From Anodontia alba (Eukaryota > Mollusca > Bivalvia > Lucinida > Lucinidae), in the NCBI GenBank assembly GCA_964016985.1, contig OZ024825.1:598501-662500 (forward strand): a stretch of DNA of 64,000 nucleotides, written 5' to 3'. Positions 1 to 11,121 of this stretch are shown one piece after another. The position numbers and the translations under genes were made by a program. Each line of letters starts with the position of its first letter. Position 1 is the first letter of the stretch. The notes beneath the pieces are model-generated. The model was not told where the DNA came from. It saw only the letters and a list, made by a program, of their open reading frames with translations, and searched no databases.

Positions 1-90
1 AAAAAAATGAGCTTATATGCCATATTTAATGATTAAAGTTTTAACGATACCTTAACTAACGACATTGTTAGTTTTTGAACAACTGGGCCC
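1..90. mobile_element. Partial MITE, GGGCCC-ended family (right part)
   Basis: The segment ends in gaacaactgggccc and carries the block 'taactaacgacattgttag'. The same right end closes the complete copies at 12294-12536, 14974-15193, 15975-16206 and 54487-54699. The left part lies outside the window. Confidence 0.75.
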
Positions 91-368
91 CGAATAAGTA
101 AGGTAATGGGTTACTGTATCTCAATATTTATGGTAAATATGGTAGATAAAATCTGGGCTTTCCAGTTTTAATACTACAGGTCAGTAAACAGATCTAGACA
201 TCATATTTACCCTGAGTATTCAGAGAGACCTGCCTAAACAAACAGTGGAGACCCATTTCTCACATGCCCATGCATATGGGGTCAAGAAATCCCTGTGCTT
301 TCTTGTCAGTGGCAAAATTAATCCCATACTGGTACCCATGTGGGATAAGCCTTGTAATATACAGGACA

Positions 369-650
369 ACTTACACCTATTGCTGATGTATAGAAGTTCC
401 AAATTATTATCTGGTGATGTCCGGTTTCTACCTTTGTGGTGTTAGTTGGTTTTGTTGGAATTTTTATTTTTCACCATCTTGCTCAGATTTATTTCCTTGT
501 GAGAAACAACTCACACCTATTGCTGATGTATAGAAGTTCCAAATTATTATCTGGTGATGTCCGGTTTCTACCTTTGTGGTGTTAGTTGGTTTTGTTGGAT
601 TTTATATTTTTCACCATCTTGCTCCGGTATTTCCTTGCGAGAAACAAAAG
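369..650. repeat. Two-copy tandem duplication, 140-bp period
   Basis: A block beginning 'acacctattgctgatgtata' occurs near 373 and again near 513, and the two 140-bp copies are nearly identical through 'tttcaccatcttgctc'. Short reading frames here are incidental. I recognise nothing in the flanks 91-368 and 651-873. Confidence 0.85.
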
Positions 651-873
651 AGGGCCCTGTTTTCTTGATGGCATGTGAGAAAAATTTATCACTGATATTC
701 AGTGACGACAGGAAAATGCCAACCCTTGGGTCTGATTCTCCAGTGGCAAACCAGGCAAGCCTTGTTGCGTCACTGCAGAATTGCTGCAAAATGCAGCATC
801 TGATCTGGGTCAGGTGAGCTAAAAAGATGTCTTTGGCCAGCAACAGATCATTCTGTTCATCTGCTTTTGTATT

Positions 874-1164
874 GAGGTTTTACGGCCCAGTCAATCCTAT
901 AGGGTCATGTTGAGAGTGGTCAGTTTACCTAACCACACTTTTACTGGCAGGCTTAGTCCTCTAAGCTGTTAACCAGTATTGTGCACATTCTTTTGACAGA
1001 AACTGACATCTGCCCTTCTTGAATCAGTGGAAGGGAGAGAATGCCCATAGAAAGTATTTCATGATCAATCTCCACGAAAGAATGTTGCCAACCTGACGGG
1101 GTCGAACCCGCAATCTCCTGATCTTCAGTCGGACCAGCATCCAACTGAGCCACTGAGGCCGGCC
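874..1164 (-). mobile_element. tRNA-derived SINE, family A (copy 1)
   Basis: Read on the minus strand, it has a tRNA-like head (A box 'tggctcagttgg', B box around 'gggttcgacccc') and a body with 'tgatcatgaaata', 'gaagggcag' and 'tggttaac'. It ends in the 'cgtaaaacctc' tail. Six or more other copies in the window share this layout. Confidence 0.85.
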
Positions 1165-1254
1165 TGTGATTCTGCATAGTCCCATCAGGGCATTAGCTCT
1201 TTGACACATTTTACTATATCTGAGTCCCATCAAATACACATCATCCTTAGAAGT

Positions 1255-1440
1255 GCTCTTGGTAGATCCAGATCAACCTGCACATCAATGCAGTCTGATC
1301 AGTGCCTAGGCTATTTCTATTAACAGAATATTTAGGTCCACACTATATCTTAAGTGACCAGTATAGGCTCAGATTAGACTAAACAGATGTGCAGGCTGAT
1401 CTGCGTTAATGCTGGTAGCATATGTCGAAAGGTTTTCTTT
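1255..1440. mobile_element. MITE-like repeat with 'gcaggctgatc' inverted motifs (family G)
   Basis: It contains 'agatcaacctgcacat' and further on the inverse 'atgtgcaggctgatc', plus 'cagtctgatcag'. The same pairing recurs near 12615, 52785, 56310 and 57655. It has no coding capacity. Confidence 0.6.
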
Positions 1441-1487
1441 TTGGAGAGGCCCACATCTAAGAATGCTTTAAGGCAAATGGATACACT

Positions 1488-1660
1488 TCCAGGGGAGATA
1501 ACTGTCACAACTGTTTTTTCCTACCTTCTGAAAAGGGGTCTACTCCATAAGGAAAGTCTACTTCCTATAGAGTAGACCTAAAAAGTGGTTTGGTGTGCAG
1601 GAAAACAAAAAACAGGAAGTCACTTGAGTTGTCTCCCTTGTAACAAATGGCAGCAAGTTG
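1488..1660. mobile_element. Foldback MITE, 'aaaaggggtctactc' hairpin family
   Basis: The arms 'ccttctgaaaaggggtctac' and 'gtagacctaaaaagtgg' flank a short loop. The outer arms are 'ggggagataactgtc' and 'gagttgtctccctt'. Related copies sit near 13570, 14605, 49955 and 59170. Confidence 0.65.
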
Positions 1661-1744
1661 ACCAAGTGTATCAAGTCCCCTTAAGTGACAGAAAAAACCA
1701 TGAGCAGAGCATACAAGCAACAGAAAATATATCTTAACCCCTGA

Positions 1745-3530
1745 CATGCTGAACAAGAGGCCCAAGGGCCACAATTCGTTCACCTGCCAATTGTGCTAAT
1801 GGAGAATTGTCAGAAATTGATGATGGAAAAAAGAAATGAAAGCATGAAAGGTAATTCCCTAGTGCTTCATGCCAAATTTGGTCCTAATTTGGAAAAGTTT
1901 TTTTTGTGTAGTCTATTTTTAGCCATGGGTTCAGCTGATTTGGAGAAGATTTTTGCTTAAAGTCTATTTTTAGCCATGGCAGCCATTCTGAGCTATGAAT
2001 TTGTATAAAAAAACCCACTTAACTTGTTGTTCCCTTTTGCCAACATGTTAAATATGAAGTACGGACCCAAAGGGCCCAGTGATATTAGAGGAGGTTTTAT
2101 CTGAAAGCATGGTTTTTTTCCACATGTATATGGCTTAGGCGAGGAGCATACATGCCCTTGAACATGTTTTTCATAAAAATTTGTATATCTGATCATTCCT
2201 CACAACTTGCATTTTTGCCCATAGCCTGCAGTTGGGACATCTGTAACCCCAAGTATGATGATCATAGTTTTTATGCAAAATTTGGTATGAATTCCTTCAG
2301 AGGTTGTGGAAGAGAGGATAATTTTGCTTGTCAAAATATCTGCAACTGTTAGTCACTAATTGAAATTTTTCAATTTTCCCCATGATGAGTGCATGGAAAG
2401 TGAAAGTAGGCCAAAGCAACTTAACTGATAAGCTGGTTTTCATAAATAAAAAGAACATTTCTATAAAGTTTTGCTCAAAATATCTTCAACTGTTTTGCAG
2501 TAAATGCCATTTTTCGGTTTTCTCCATTAAAAGTCAATGGAAACTTTAAGTTGCCATAGCAACCAAACTACTAGGCCGATTTTCATAAAAAAAACAAACT
2601 TTCATTCCCTAAGCCCAAGGATGCCACATGTAAAATTTGGTTTAAACATATTTTATTCAAAAATATCAATTTAAACTACAATATTGTAAACAATAAAATA
2701 AGGATTAGAATGGAAGCATACAAGCTTACATAGTTCTTCTCCATAGCTGTAAAATTTGAGCCCAAGCTGACCAGTGGTTCCAGAGAAGAAGATTTTTGAA
2801 GGTATTTTTAGTTATTTCTTTGCATTTTGGTTACCATGGCAACCAATAATGATAAGCAGTGGCATAAAAGCATATGGCTATTATTTGAATATTAAAAGAA
2901 ACATTTTTAAAAAAGTTTGGTCAAAATATCTTCAACTGTTTGGCAGTAAATGCCATTTTTCAGTTTTCTCCAATATAAGTCAATGGAAACTTTAAGTTGC
3001 CATAGCAACCAAACTAATAAACCGATTTTCATAAAAAAACACAAACTTTCATTCCCTAGGCCCAAGGATGCTACACATAAAATTTGAGCCCAATCGGCCC
3101 AGTGGTTCCGACAAAGAAGATTTTTGAATGTATTTTTAGTTATTTTTTGCATTTTGGTTACCATGGCAACCAATAAAAAAAGCAGTGGCAAAAAAGCATA
3201 TGGCTATTAGAAGAATATTAATAGGAACATTTGTATAAAAGTTTGGTCAAACTAACTACAACTGTTTGGCAGTTAATGCAATTTTTCCATTTTCCCCATT
3301 ATAAGTCAATAGAAACATACGGTTGCCATAGCAACCAAACTAAAAAGCCAACTTTCATAAAAAACACAGACTTTTGTTCCCCCTGCCCAAGGATGCTACA
3401 GATAAAATTTGAGCCCAATCGGCCCAGTAGCTTCAGAGGAGATGTCGTTTGAAAGTGTGGACGATGGACAGACGACAGAGCCTTGCTATACTAATACCTA
3501 ACATGAGCCTTCAGCTCAAGTGAGCAAATA
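1745..3530. mobile_element. Non-autonomous element with about 325-bp tandem core units
   Basis: Core units are recognisable by 'caactgtttggcagt', 'gttgccatagcaaccaaact' and 'ggttaccatggcaacc'. They repeat near 2480, 2925 and 3250. The right end carries 'ggacagacgacagag' and then 'gagccttcagctcaagtgag'. The left end is near 'aacaagaggcccaagggcc'. Tandem cores followed by an (ACGG)-like tract are a known layout of bivalve pearl/Helentron-type elements; the class is inferred. There is no coding region. Confidence 0.6.
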
Positions 3531-3587
3531 AATTAAGATGCCACACCCACCAAATTTTCAGCCAATCAGATTACTTGATCCAGGCTG

Positions 3588-3700
3588 TTGATAGAAATTC
3601 ACATACTCAATGACAAACAGGACAGATCCAGATCAGTTAACTTCTTCAGAAGGCTTCTTCAGAAGCCAACTGATCTGGATCTACACTGTTTGAAAAGGCA
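3588..3700. repeat. Imperfect palindrome around 'gatctggatc'
   Basis: 'cagatccagatcagttaac' near 3623 faces 'ccaactgatctggatctac' near 3667 across a loop of two direct 'cttcttcagaag' copies. A related piece lies at 35110-35190. The stretch 3700-4070 holds nothing I recognise. Confidence 0.6.
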
Positions 3701-4079
3701 GGGTATATCTGAGTTCAGCAAGACAAAGGTTAACACTGTAAATTACCATATTTTCTCCAAATATTGGAACCTTAGCTCCTAACAATACTTGCCTTAAAAT
3801 CTGAACTTTCCTCTGACTACCTGTTGAGGTGTCTAAATTTAAACTCTAAATGAATTACAGATTGAGTAGGTGCTAATCAGATCCTGTGTTCTGCAGGATT
3901 TGATCTGGGTCTACACTGTCTGTTCAGGCTTGTCTACACCTATCGTTGGGCTATTTTGTTAACAGCTGTTTCATTTTATACAATCTGATGTGAATCTTTA
4001 AATGTATTTAAGTTCTCACCTTGCATAAATCAAAGCATCCTGCCACACTAAGGTCCAAAAAAACTTAATATAAAATTAT

Positions 4080-4845
4080 TCAGTACCCTGCCCTACTGAG
4101 TGAGATCTTTATCCCCACGCTTTTTAGAAAAAGCGTCAGGGACATTGTTATCGCCTCCGTCCGTCTGTCCGTCCGTCTGTCCATCCGTCTGTCCGTTATG
4201 CTATCTCCTCCCAAACCGCTGGACAGAATCCAACCAAATTTGGTGAGTGGTTTGCTTACACAAGTGGGGCGTGCAAAAGCATGTTTATTTTTGGCCCCGC
4301 CCACAGGGGCCCTGGGGAGGGGTCAAAAGATCAAATATTAACAATTTCCAATTTCAAAGTCAATTTTAAAGATTTTTATGCAAAAATGTGCACATACACT
4401 CAGTAGTGATAGATGTAAAACATACTGAACGGGATTTACTTTGTGACCCCAGGAACACCCTTTGGGGTGGGACTTGGGGGGTGGGGCGGGGTCAAAAATT
4501 AAGTTTCTCACAACATGGTCATGTGGCATACCAAATTGAAGGGAATGATGTGTAGAATAACATACAAGTAGAATTTTGACCCAAAGGTCACAAGTCTGCT
4601 CTGGGGAGGGGTCAAAACGTCAAAGGTCAAAATATTGAAATTTAAAAGACTTTAATGCCAAATTTTGCACATATACTCAGTAGTGATAGATTTAAGACAT
4701 ATTGAATGGGATTTACTTTGTGACCCCAGGAATACCCTTGGGGTTGGATTTGGATTTTGGGTGGGGTCAAAAATTAAGTTTTTCACAACATGGTCATGTG
4801 GCATATTTATATTTGATGTAACATTATTATATTTGATGTAACATT
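4080..4845. mobile_element. Tandem-core element with (CCGT)n tract
   Basis: A tract of 'ccgtccgtctgtccgtccg' type covers about 4155-4195. Two roughly 300-bp units follow, each with 'actcagtagtgatagat', 'gggatttactttgtgacccc' and 'cacaacatggtcatgtggca'. No long reading frame is credible. 4845-5290 holds no assignable feature. Confidence 0.6.
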
Positions 4846-5341
4846 ATTGTATTTGGATGAAGATGGTTACAAACAATATCCTAGTACAACTTATCAGCAG
4901 AAAAGTTATTGCCAAGTGAATTACTCTAAATTCCATAAAAATATTCCATTTTTTAAACCTGGTTGCTTAAAACTATGCTGTGTGGTACAAGGGCAATTTC
5001 TACCAGAAGCGTGGGGATTTGCGATGGCGTGCCATCGACTGCCGACCTAGGAATTACATGTATTCATGTACTAATCAACAATAAGTTAGTCAATCAGATG
5101 GCCAAACTCCAAAACAGTGACTGCCAATGAGAGAGCTTGTTACACCAAATGTACATGTAGGATTACAGGATATTAAAGAAGGACTACATGATGTTACATG
5201 ATGTTATGTAATCAAGCAGTACATCTTTGTTTGTAGTAGCCAATTATCAGTCGGCATCATGTTGAAGAATCTTGTGTATTTACCATTACATAATATTATG
5301 TGGTTATCATCATATATATCATATCATAATCAGATTTTTGA

Positions 5342-6127
5342 TTAACGTGCAGGTACAGGGGCAACATCCACATCAGAGGGCCCTCTTCCAGATAACTGTC
5401 TTGCTGCACACATGGCAGATCTCACACCAGATCGCCAGGTACGTCTATCATGAGGGTTGATAGCCGAGAGCTTCCACTCTCTGCAATCCCTCTCTGTCAG
5501 CTGCTTCCATGTCATTTTGGACCTCCCAGGCTTTCCATCAACCTGTATGTCAAAGGCTGTCTTGACTGCACCACTGGAGCGTTCCACATGTCCATACCAT
5601 CGGAGTCTTCTCTCCTTCAGAATGAGGTCCAGATCCTCAATGCCAAGCCGCACAAGTAGCTCTTTGGACCTGGTGGTGACAATGTCTTGCGACCTGAAAT
5701 TGCAGTTCTGTCTGATCATTGCCCTGTCATTTCGCTGCAGACGCTGGAGGTTCGGCTTTGTCAATGGCCAAGTCTCGCTGGCATGGAGCATTGCGCTCCA
5801 CACACAAGAGCTGTACACACGGCCATGTATTTTGAAAGAGAGGTGGCGTGAAGACAGGACTGGTAGCAGATCCTTGAACTTCTTCCAGGCGGTTTTCACA
5901 CGTGCTGTGGTTGAAAGTTCACAGCCACCTGCTGCTGAGAGCATGTTTCCTAGGTAGCAAACGGAAGCCACCACCTCAAGCTTGTCAGATCCGACCTGCA
6001 CTTCCTTCTGTGGTCTGTCATCCAAGAGGCATGCAGTTCCCTGGCACCGTGTACATCTGTAGTCAGGGTCCTTTTTCAAGTGCTTGAGCCCACTTGCATT
6101 TCTTGTGCACCCAGTGCTTGCAGCCAT
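5342..6127 (-). pseudogene. RTE LINE C-terminal region
   Basis: This is the longest frame of this element (261 codons). It begins inside the PHD-like zinc region ('DPDYRCTRCQG') and runs through 'CYLGNMLSAAGG', 'GRVYSSCVWSAMLHASETW' and 'RRLRWYGHVERS' to 'DVDVAPVPAR'. These are standard C-terminal blocks of this RTE family. It belongs to the LINE and is not a host gene. Confidence 0.88.
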
Positions 6128-7421
6128 TGCAGAAGATGCTGTTGCTGCCCACTCCAGTGCGACAGACAGTGCATGGAAACTCGCCTGAACTCTGCAGGAG
6201 GTCCTGTCCCGTACCGCAGATCATGATTTTTGTCTTTCCCTGTATTTACTCTCAGTCCTTTCTTCTCCATTGCTTCTTTCCAAGTCAAGAGCCTCCTTAC
6301 ACATTTCTCAAGCGATTCAGCGATGATAACAAGGTCATTGGCATAGAGGTTCTCCCAGGGGTCCCCAGAGCGGTACTCTCGTGATAAGGCTTCAAGCACA
6401 ACGATGAAGAGCAGCGGGCTGAGTACTGATCCTTGGTGAACACCAATCTTCACTTCAAATTCTTCACTGTACCCCTCACCAACACGGAAACGGTTCCGTG
6501 CATTTGCATACATCCCCTGCACCAGTCGCACAATCCACTCCTCCACACCAAGTTTTCTCAGCGCCCACCAGATGACCTTCCGAGGTACTTGATCAAAAGC
6601 CTTCTCCAGGTCTATGAAAGCCATGTACTCTTTTTGGCAGCTAGATACTTCTCTTGCAGCTGCTTGACAACAAAGATTGTGTCTGTAGTGCCTCTGCCTG
6701 GGACGAAGCCAAACTGGGAATCGTCGATTGACACCAACTGTCTGATGATACCGTCCACAATCCTCTCCAGGATTTTCATAACCTGCTCTGTCAGCTTGAG
6801 ACCGCAGTAGTTGTCCCTTTCCAATGCGTCCCCTTTTCCCTTGTAGAGGCAGACAATGTAACTCTGCTCCCAGTCAGAGGGTACCTTGACATCACGAATG
6901 ATTGCAACTGCCAGGTCACGGATCATGGAGACGCCCATGTCACCGGCGGCTTGTATCATCTCCACTACTATGCCTGATGGGCCCGGTGCTTTGCCAGCCT
7001 TCATCTGTGAGATAGCCTTCTTAACCATATCAATGGTGACTGGGATGGGCGGGCCTTCCACTGGTGGTTGATAAGACAAGTGGTTTGGGTCTAAGTCAAA
7101 CTCAACTTTGAGAAGCCTTTGGTAGTGCTCTAGCCAAGCCTTCTGCTTTGAGTCTTCGCTCATTGACATCTCTCCTGCATCATTCTTCACAGGTTTGTCA
7201 CCAACAACATCAGTGGGCTCTCTTCTAAACTGGTTAGCAAGGTGGTAGACTTCTGAAGACTTGGGGTCAATATTCTCGTAGACCTTCTTGTCGGCTTCTT
7301 GACGAGCATGGTGCACTGCATGTCTGGCATTTCGTTTGGCTGCATCGTATGATGCCCTAGTGCCTTTACCAGCCTTCCAGGCCTTGAAAGCTGTCCGCTT
7401 GGCAGCAATGGCCTTTTCCAC
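6076..7421 (-). pseudogene. RTE LINE reverse transcriptase region, frameshifted, YAND in place of YADD
   Basis: The frame 7421-6612 carries 'KAISQMKAGKAPGPSGI' and 'SQFGFVPGRGTTD'. The frame 6624-6076 continues with 'AFIDLEKAFDQVPRKV' and 'GVHQGSVLSPLLF'. The polymerase box reads YAND rather than YADD; the changed codon is at 6339-6337 on the minus strand. Loss of a metal-binding aspartate plus the frame breaks makes the enzyme inactive. After about 6230 the frame is lost again, where a cysteine-rich PHD-like zinc region would follow. Confidence 0.88.
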
Positions 7422-7583
7422 GTGTTCATTCCACCACCAGGTTTCACGACGCCAACGGTGTAGCCGAGTTGTGCCACATACCTCCTCAGTTGTCTTGAGC
7501 AGTCAAGTCTTGTTGTTCCAGATATCCTCAGTGGCCCCATCAGCTACACCTGCAGATGTGCTCATATGCAAGTTGAAGACCTC

Positions 7584-8553
7584 CTAGAAATGATTGCTTG
7601 TCTGAGGGTCTTTAAGCTTCCAAACTTTGAGGCGAGGGGTGAACTTGCGCTTCGATTTTGGAGGCACATCAATCCTCATGTCACATACAAGAAGCTGAGG
7701 TTGCAGAGCAACTTCCTCACCAGGGATCACTTTTACATCTGTGACAAGTTTGCGCATGGTCCTACGGAAAAGGATAAAGTCTATCTGTGTGGCTATGTTT
7801 CCAGACTTGTATGTGATGAGATGGCTGTCACATTTCTTGAAACATGTGTTCCCAAGAAGCAGGTCAAATGCTAGGGCGTACTCTAGGATTCTCTCACCCT
7901 CAACATCTGGTTTCGGCCTGCCATACCCCATCCCACCATGCACTTCCCTGTATCCAGTGCCTGCACAGCCAACATGGCCGTTCCAACCTCCACATGGGAT
8001 CAGGAATTCTGATGCTGGGATCCTGGCAGTCACGGCATGCTGCTGATCAAAGAACAGGTCCTTAACCTCATCACTTAGACCACTCTGTGGGGCATACACA
8101 GACAGAAAGGTAACCACATGCTGGCCGACTATGAGTTTCACTAAAATAATTCTGTCGGAGACTCTCTGAACCTCAAAAACTTTCTCTATCCACTCTTCTG
8201 CCACAAACACTCCTACACCAGCAGTGCCTTTGTCGTTTCCTGACCAGTAGAGCTTGTACCTGGTGTCCTTGCCCTTGATTGTGCGGCAGCTGCCACCACG
8301 GTCTGGTCTCCTGAATGCAGCAGACATCCACTTTCCCGCGGGATAGTGTTTCCACTACCTCGCAAACTCTTCCTCTCAGGGTGTTCACACTGAGTATTCC
8401 CACCCTGAATTCCCTCAGGTGCTTGCTGGATTCACCACAATGGCCCGACCCTGCCTCCCACACCTGACAGGAGGCCAAGCCGGAGACGTTACCAACAGAA
8501 CTTTGATGTCTGTTGGCACCGCCTAACTCTGAATCTATTTTTCTGCTTGCCAT
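7584..8553 (-). pseudogene. RTE LINE apurinic-type endonuclease region, frameshifted
   Basis: Two overlapping minus-strand frames (8553-8173 and 8327-7584) together give an exonuclease-endonuclease-phosphatase fold. Visible blocks are 'GILSVNTLRGRV', 'VCCIQETR', 'FLSVYAPQSGL', 'GGWNGHVG' and 'TQIDFILFRR'. A frameshift near 8290 splits the CIQET block from the rest. The usual GDWN block reads GGWN, so a catalytic aspartate is lost. In RTE elements this domain nicks the target DNA; this copy should be inactive. Confidence 0.85.
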
Positions 8554-9044
8554 GTAAGAATTTGGAACAATTGTTTTTTATGGGATCGCCTGTCCTAGCT
8601 GACATCCCAACTCAGTTTTACCGTATCTGAGTATGCGCACCGTTCCCACACTTGGGCAGTGTGCTTTGTCGTTGTCCTTATAAAGAAAGGATCGTCCGCC
8701 AAACCACAACAGCTAGTACACCAAGCCATCAGTCTGTAGATGATTGCTGCCTAGCTCTGCCACCCAGGTTGTGGCAGCCTCGTTACCCTGAAGGTGGGGA
8801 GGCAACTGTGATGGAGGGCAGCCACATTCCCACACTCATGTTGAGTGTCACAGCTGGATGCAGTTTTACGTCATACCCAGGACACATCAGGTCAATCAGA
8901 AAAATTGTAACCCATTATGCCAAGTGAAAACAGCATAGTTATTTGAGCTTTGGTGAGTCAAGAGGAAATCAAAGTAGAATTCTAATCTAGAAAAGATCTG
9001 CTGCAGGCATATATAAAAATAACAAGAATTCCGCGGAAGGCGTC

Positions 9045-11013
9045 ATCGCACCTGCTGGCGCAAAAGTCACAGGAGCCTCAATCAGAATGTGGTTATTCAA
9101 TAAGTTTATTTCATTCTTAGCAGTGCTTACTTGGAAAACTGATTTGAAAAAAAATGTAGACAAAGTGCCTAGTGGGGCACATATATTCCAGGCCAGTCCC
9201 ATTCCCTCTAATGGCTATATCTTCAGCACTGACTTTTCGTATCATACAGCCCAATGATAATGGAGCGTTGACGTAAAATGTGTAAAAGTCACTGGAGCAT
9301 GAAATATAGGTCAAGGTCACGGGTCAAGGTACCAGCTAATTCAGTACATCAAGGAGAAGCACAATGCAAGGTATGGTGGTTGTAGGCCTTATAGTTGAGG
9401 AGTTATCAAACATCAACGTAAAATGTGTCAAATATAGGTCAAGGTCACTGGGTCAAGGTACCTGCCAAGCCAGGGCAATGAGGTGAAGCACTATGCAAGG
9501 TTTAGTGGTTGTAGGTCTTATATTTGAGGAGATACCGAACATCAATATAAAATGTGTCAAAGTCACCGGAGTGCACAATATAGGTCAAGGTCACCAGGTC
9601 AAGGTACCTGTCGAGTCAGTACATCGAGAAGAAGTGCTATGTAAGGTTTGGTGGTTGAAGGCCTTACAGTTGAGGACATATGGAAGGGTGACCTAAAAGG
9701 TGTAAAAGTCAATGGAGCGTGAAATATAGGTCAAGGTCACCCAGTCAAGGTACCTGCAGAGTCCGTACATTGAGGAGAAGCACTATGCAAGGGTTGTAGG
9801 CCTTATAGTTGAGGAGATATTGAACGTTGATGTAAAATGTGTAAAAGGCACTGGAGCTCAAAATATAGGTCAAGGTCACCGGGTCAAGATACCTGCCAAG
9901 TCAGTACATATAGGAGAAGCACTATGCAAGGTTTGGTGGCTAGAGGTCTTACACTTGAGGAGATCTGGAACGTTGATGTAAATTATGTCAGTCACTGCAG
10001 CCAAAATATAGGTCAAGGTCACCAGGTCAAGGTATCTGCTAAGTCAGTACATTGAGGAGAAGCACTTCGCAAGGTTTGATGGTTGTAGGCCTTATAGTTA
10101 AGGAGATATCGAACGTCGACGCAAAATATGTCAAAGTCACTAGAGCGCAAAATATAGGTCAAGGTCACAGGGTCAAGGTACCTGCCAAGTCTGTACATCT
10201 AGAAGAAGCACTATGCAAGGTTTGGTAGTTGTATGCCTTATAGTTGAGAAGATCTGGAATGTCAACGTAAATTGTGTCAAAGTCAATGGAGCGCAAAATA
10301 TAGGTCAAGGTCACTGGGTCAACATATCTGCCAAGTCAGGAGGTCAGGGAGATGTGTCATGCAAGGAATGATGGTTGTTGTAGAATTGTAGTTGATTAGA
10401 ATACTAACTTTGACGTAAATGTCGAACTTCGACATAACAGAACTGTTAAGAGACAGACGGACGGACGAACGGACAGACGAATGGAAAAGCGGGCACCTAT
10501 GTTGCCAAGTCAGGAGGTCAGGGAGATATTTCATACAAGGTTTGATGGTTGTTTAGTCTTGTAGTTGATTAGAATACTAACTTTGACATAAATGTCGAAC
10601 TTCGACATAACAGAACTGTTAAGAGAAGGACAGACGAATGGAAAAGTGGGCATCTGTGTCGCAAAGTCGGGAGGTCAGAGAGATGTTTCATGCAAGGTTT
10701 GATGGTTGTTTAGTCTTGTAGTTGATTAGAATACTAACTTTGACATAAATGTCGAACTTTGACATAAATGTTGACAGACGGACGGACGAATGGACAGACA
10801 TACGGAAAAGCGGACGCCTATGTTGCAAAGTCAGGAGGTCAGGGAGATGTTTCATGCAAGGTTTGATGGTTGTTTAGTCTTGTAGTTGATTAGAATACTA
10901 ACTTTGACATAAATGTCGAACATCGACATAAATGTTGACAGACGGACGGACTGACGGACGGACGGACAGAAAATCGGACGCCTATATCGCACCCTGCTAC
11001 CAGCAGGTGCGAT
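9045..11013. mobile_element. Tandem-core element with 14-bp terminal inverted repeats (pearl-like)
   Basis: It starts 'atcgcacctgctgg' (9045-9058) and ends with the exact inverse 'ccagcaggtgcgat' (11000-11013). Inside are about ten units of roughly 150 bp marked by 'aatataggtcaaggtcac', 'gggtcaaggtacctgcc', 'gagaagcactatgcaagg' and 'ccttatagttgaggaga'. From 10440 a second repeat class of about 170 bp follows, with (ACGG)n tracts at about 10453, 10775 and 10940. No open frame fits a transposase. Its right end lies 12 bp from the donor hexamer of EBP2 exon 5. Confidence 0.8.
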
Positions 11014-11031
11014 AAAAATAAAACAAGTTAC

Positions 11032-11121
11032 CTTCTTTCCATATTTTCTGAGATCTCGGAGTTTTCTGGCCTTTTCACGCTGTTCCATGTTCGTCTTTTT
11101 TTCTAATAGTTTTTCTCGTAC
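11032..11121 (-). CDS. EBNA1BP2: EBNA1BP2 coding exon 5
   Basis: It has 30 codons, acceptor 'tttttcag', donor 'gtaact' at 11031-11026. It encodes VREKLLEKKTNM and EKARKLRDLRKYGKK. The donor is phase 0, so the gene must continue to the left. Confidence 0.92.

Larger units (their letters stand above)
5300..8640 (-). mobile_element. RTE-type non-LTR retrotransposon, decayed
   Basis: From right to left this minus-strand element reads endonuclease, reverse transcriptase, a PHD-like zinc region and a C-terminal domain. Several frameshifts separate these blocks. Its 3' end, after 'gtacctgcac', runs into a degenerate 'atgat' repeat, as RTE elements often do. A 5'-truncated copy of the same family with the same tail lies at 45698-46290. 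The 5' limit is uncertain; 8640-9040 may be its untranslated leader. If EBP2 extends left of the window, this element lies in one of its introns. Confidence 0.85.

Noticed and set aside
9280..10990. Regularly spaced repeats that could suggest a CRISPR array.
   Set aside because: Units are about 150 bp and contiguous without unique spacers, in a eukaryotic tandem-core element.
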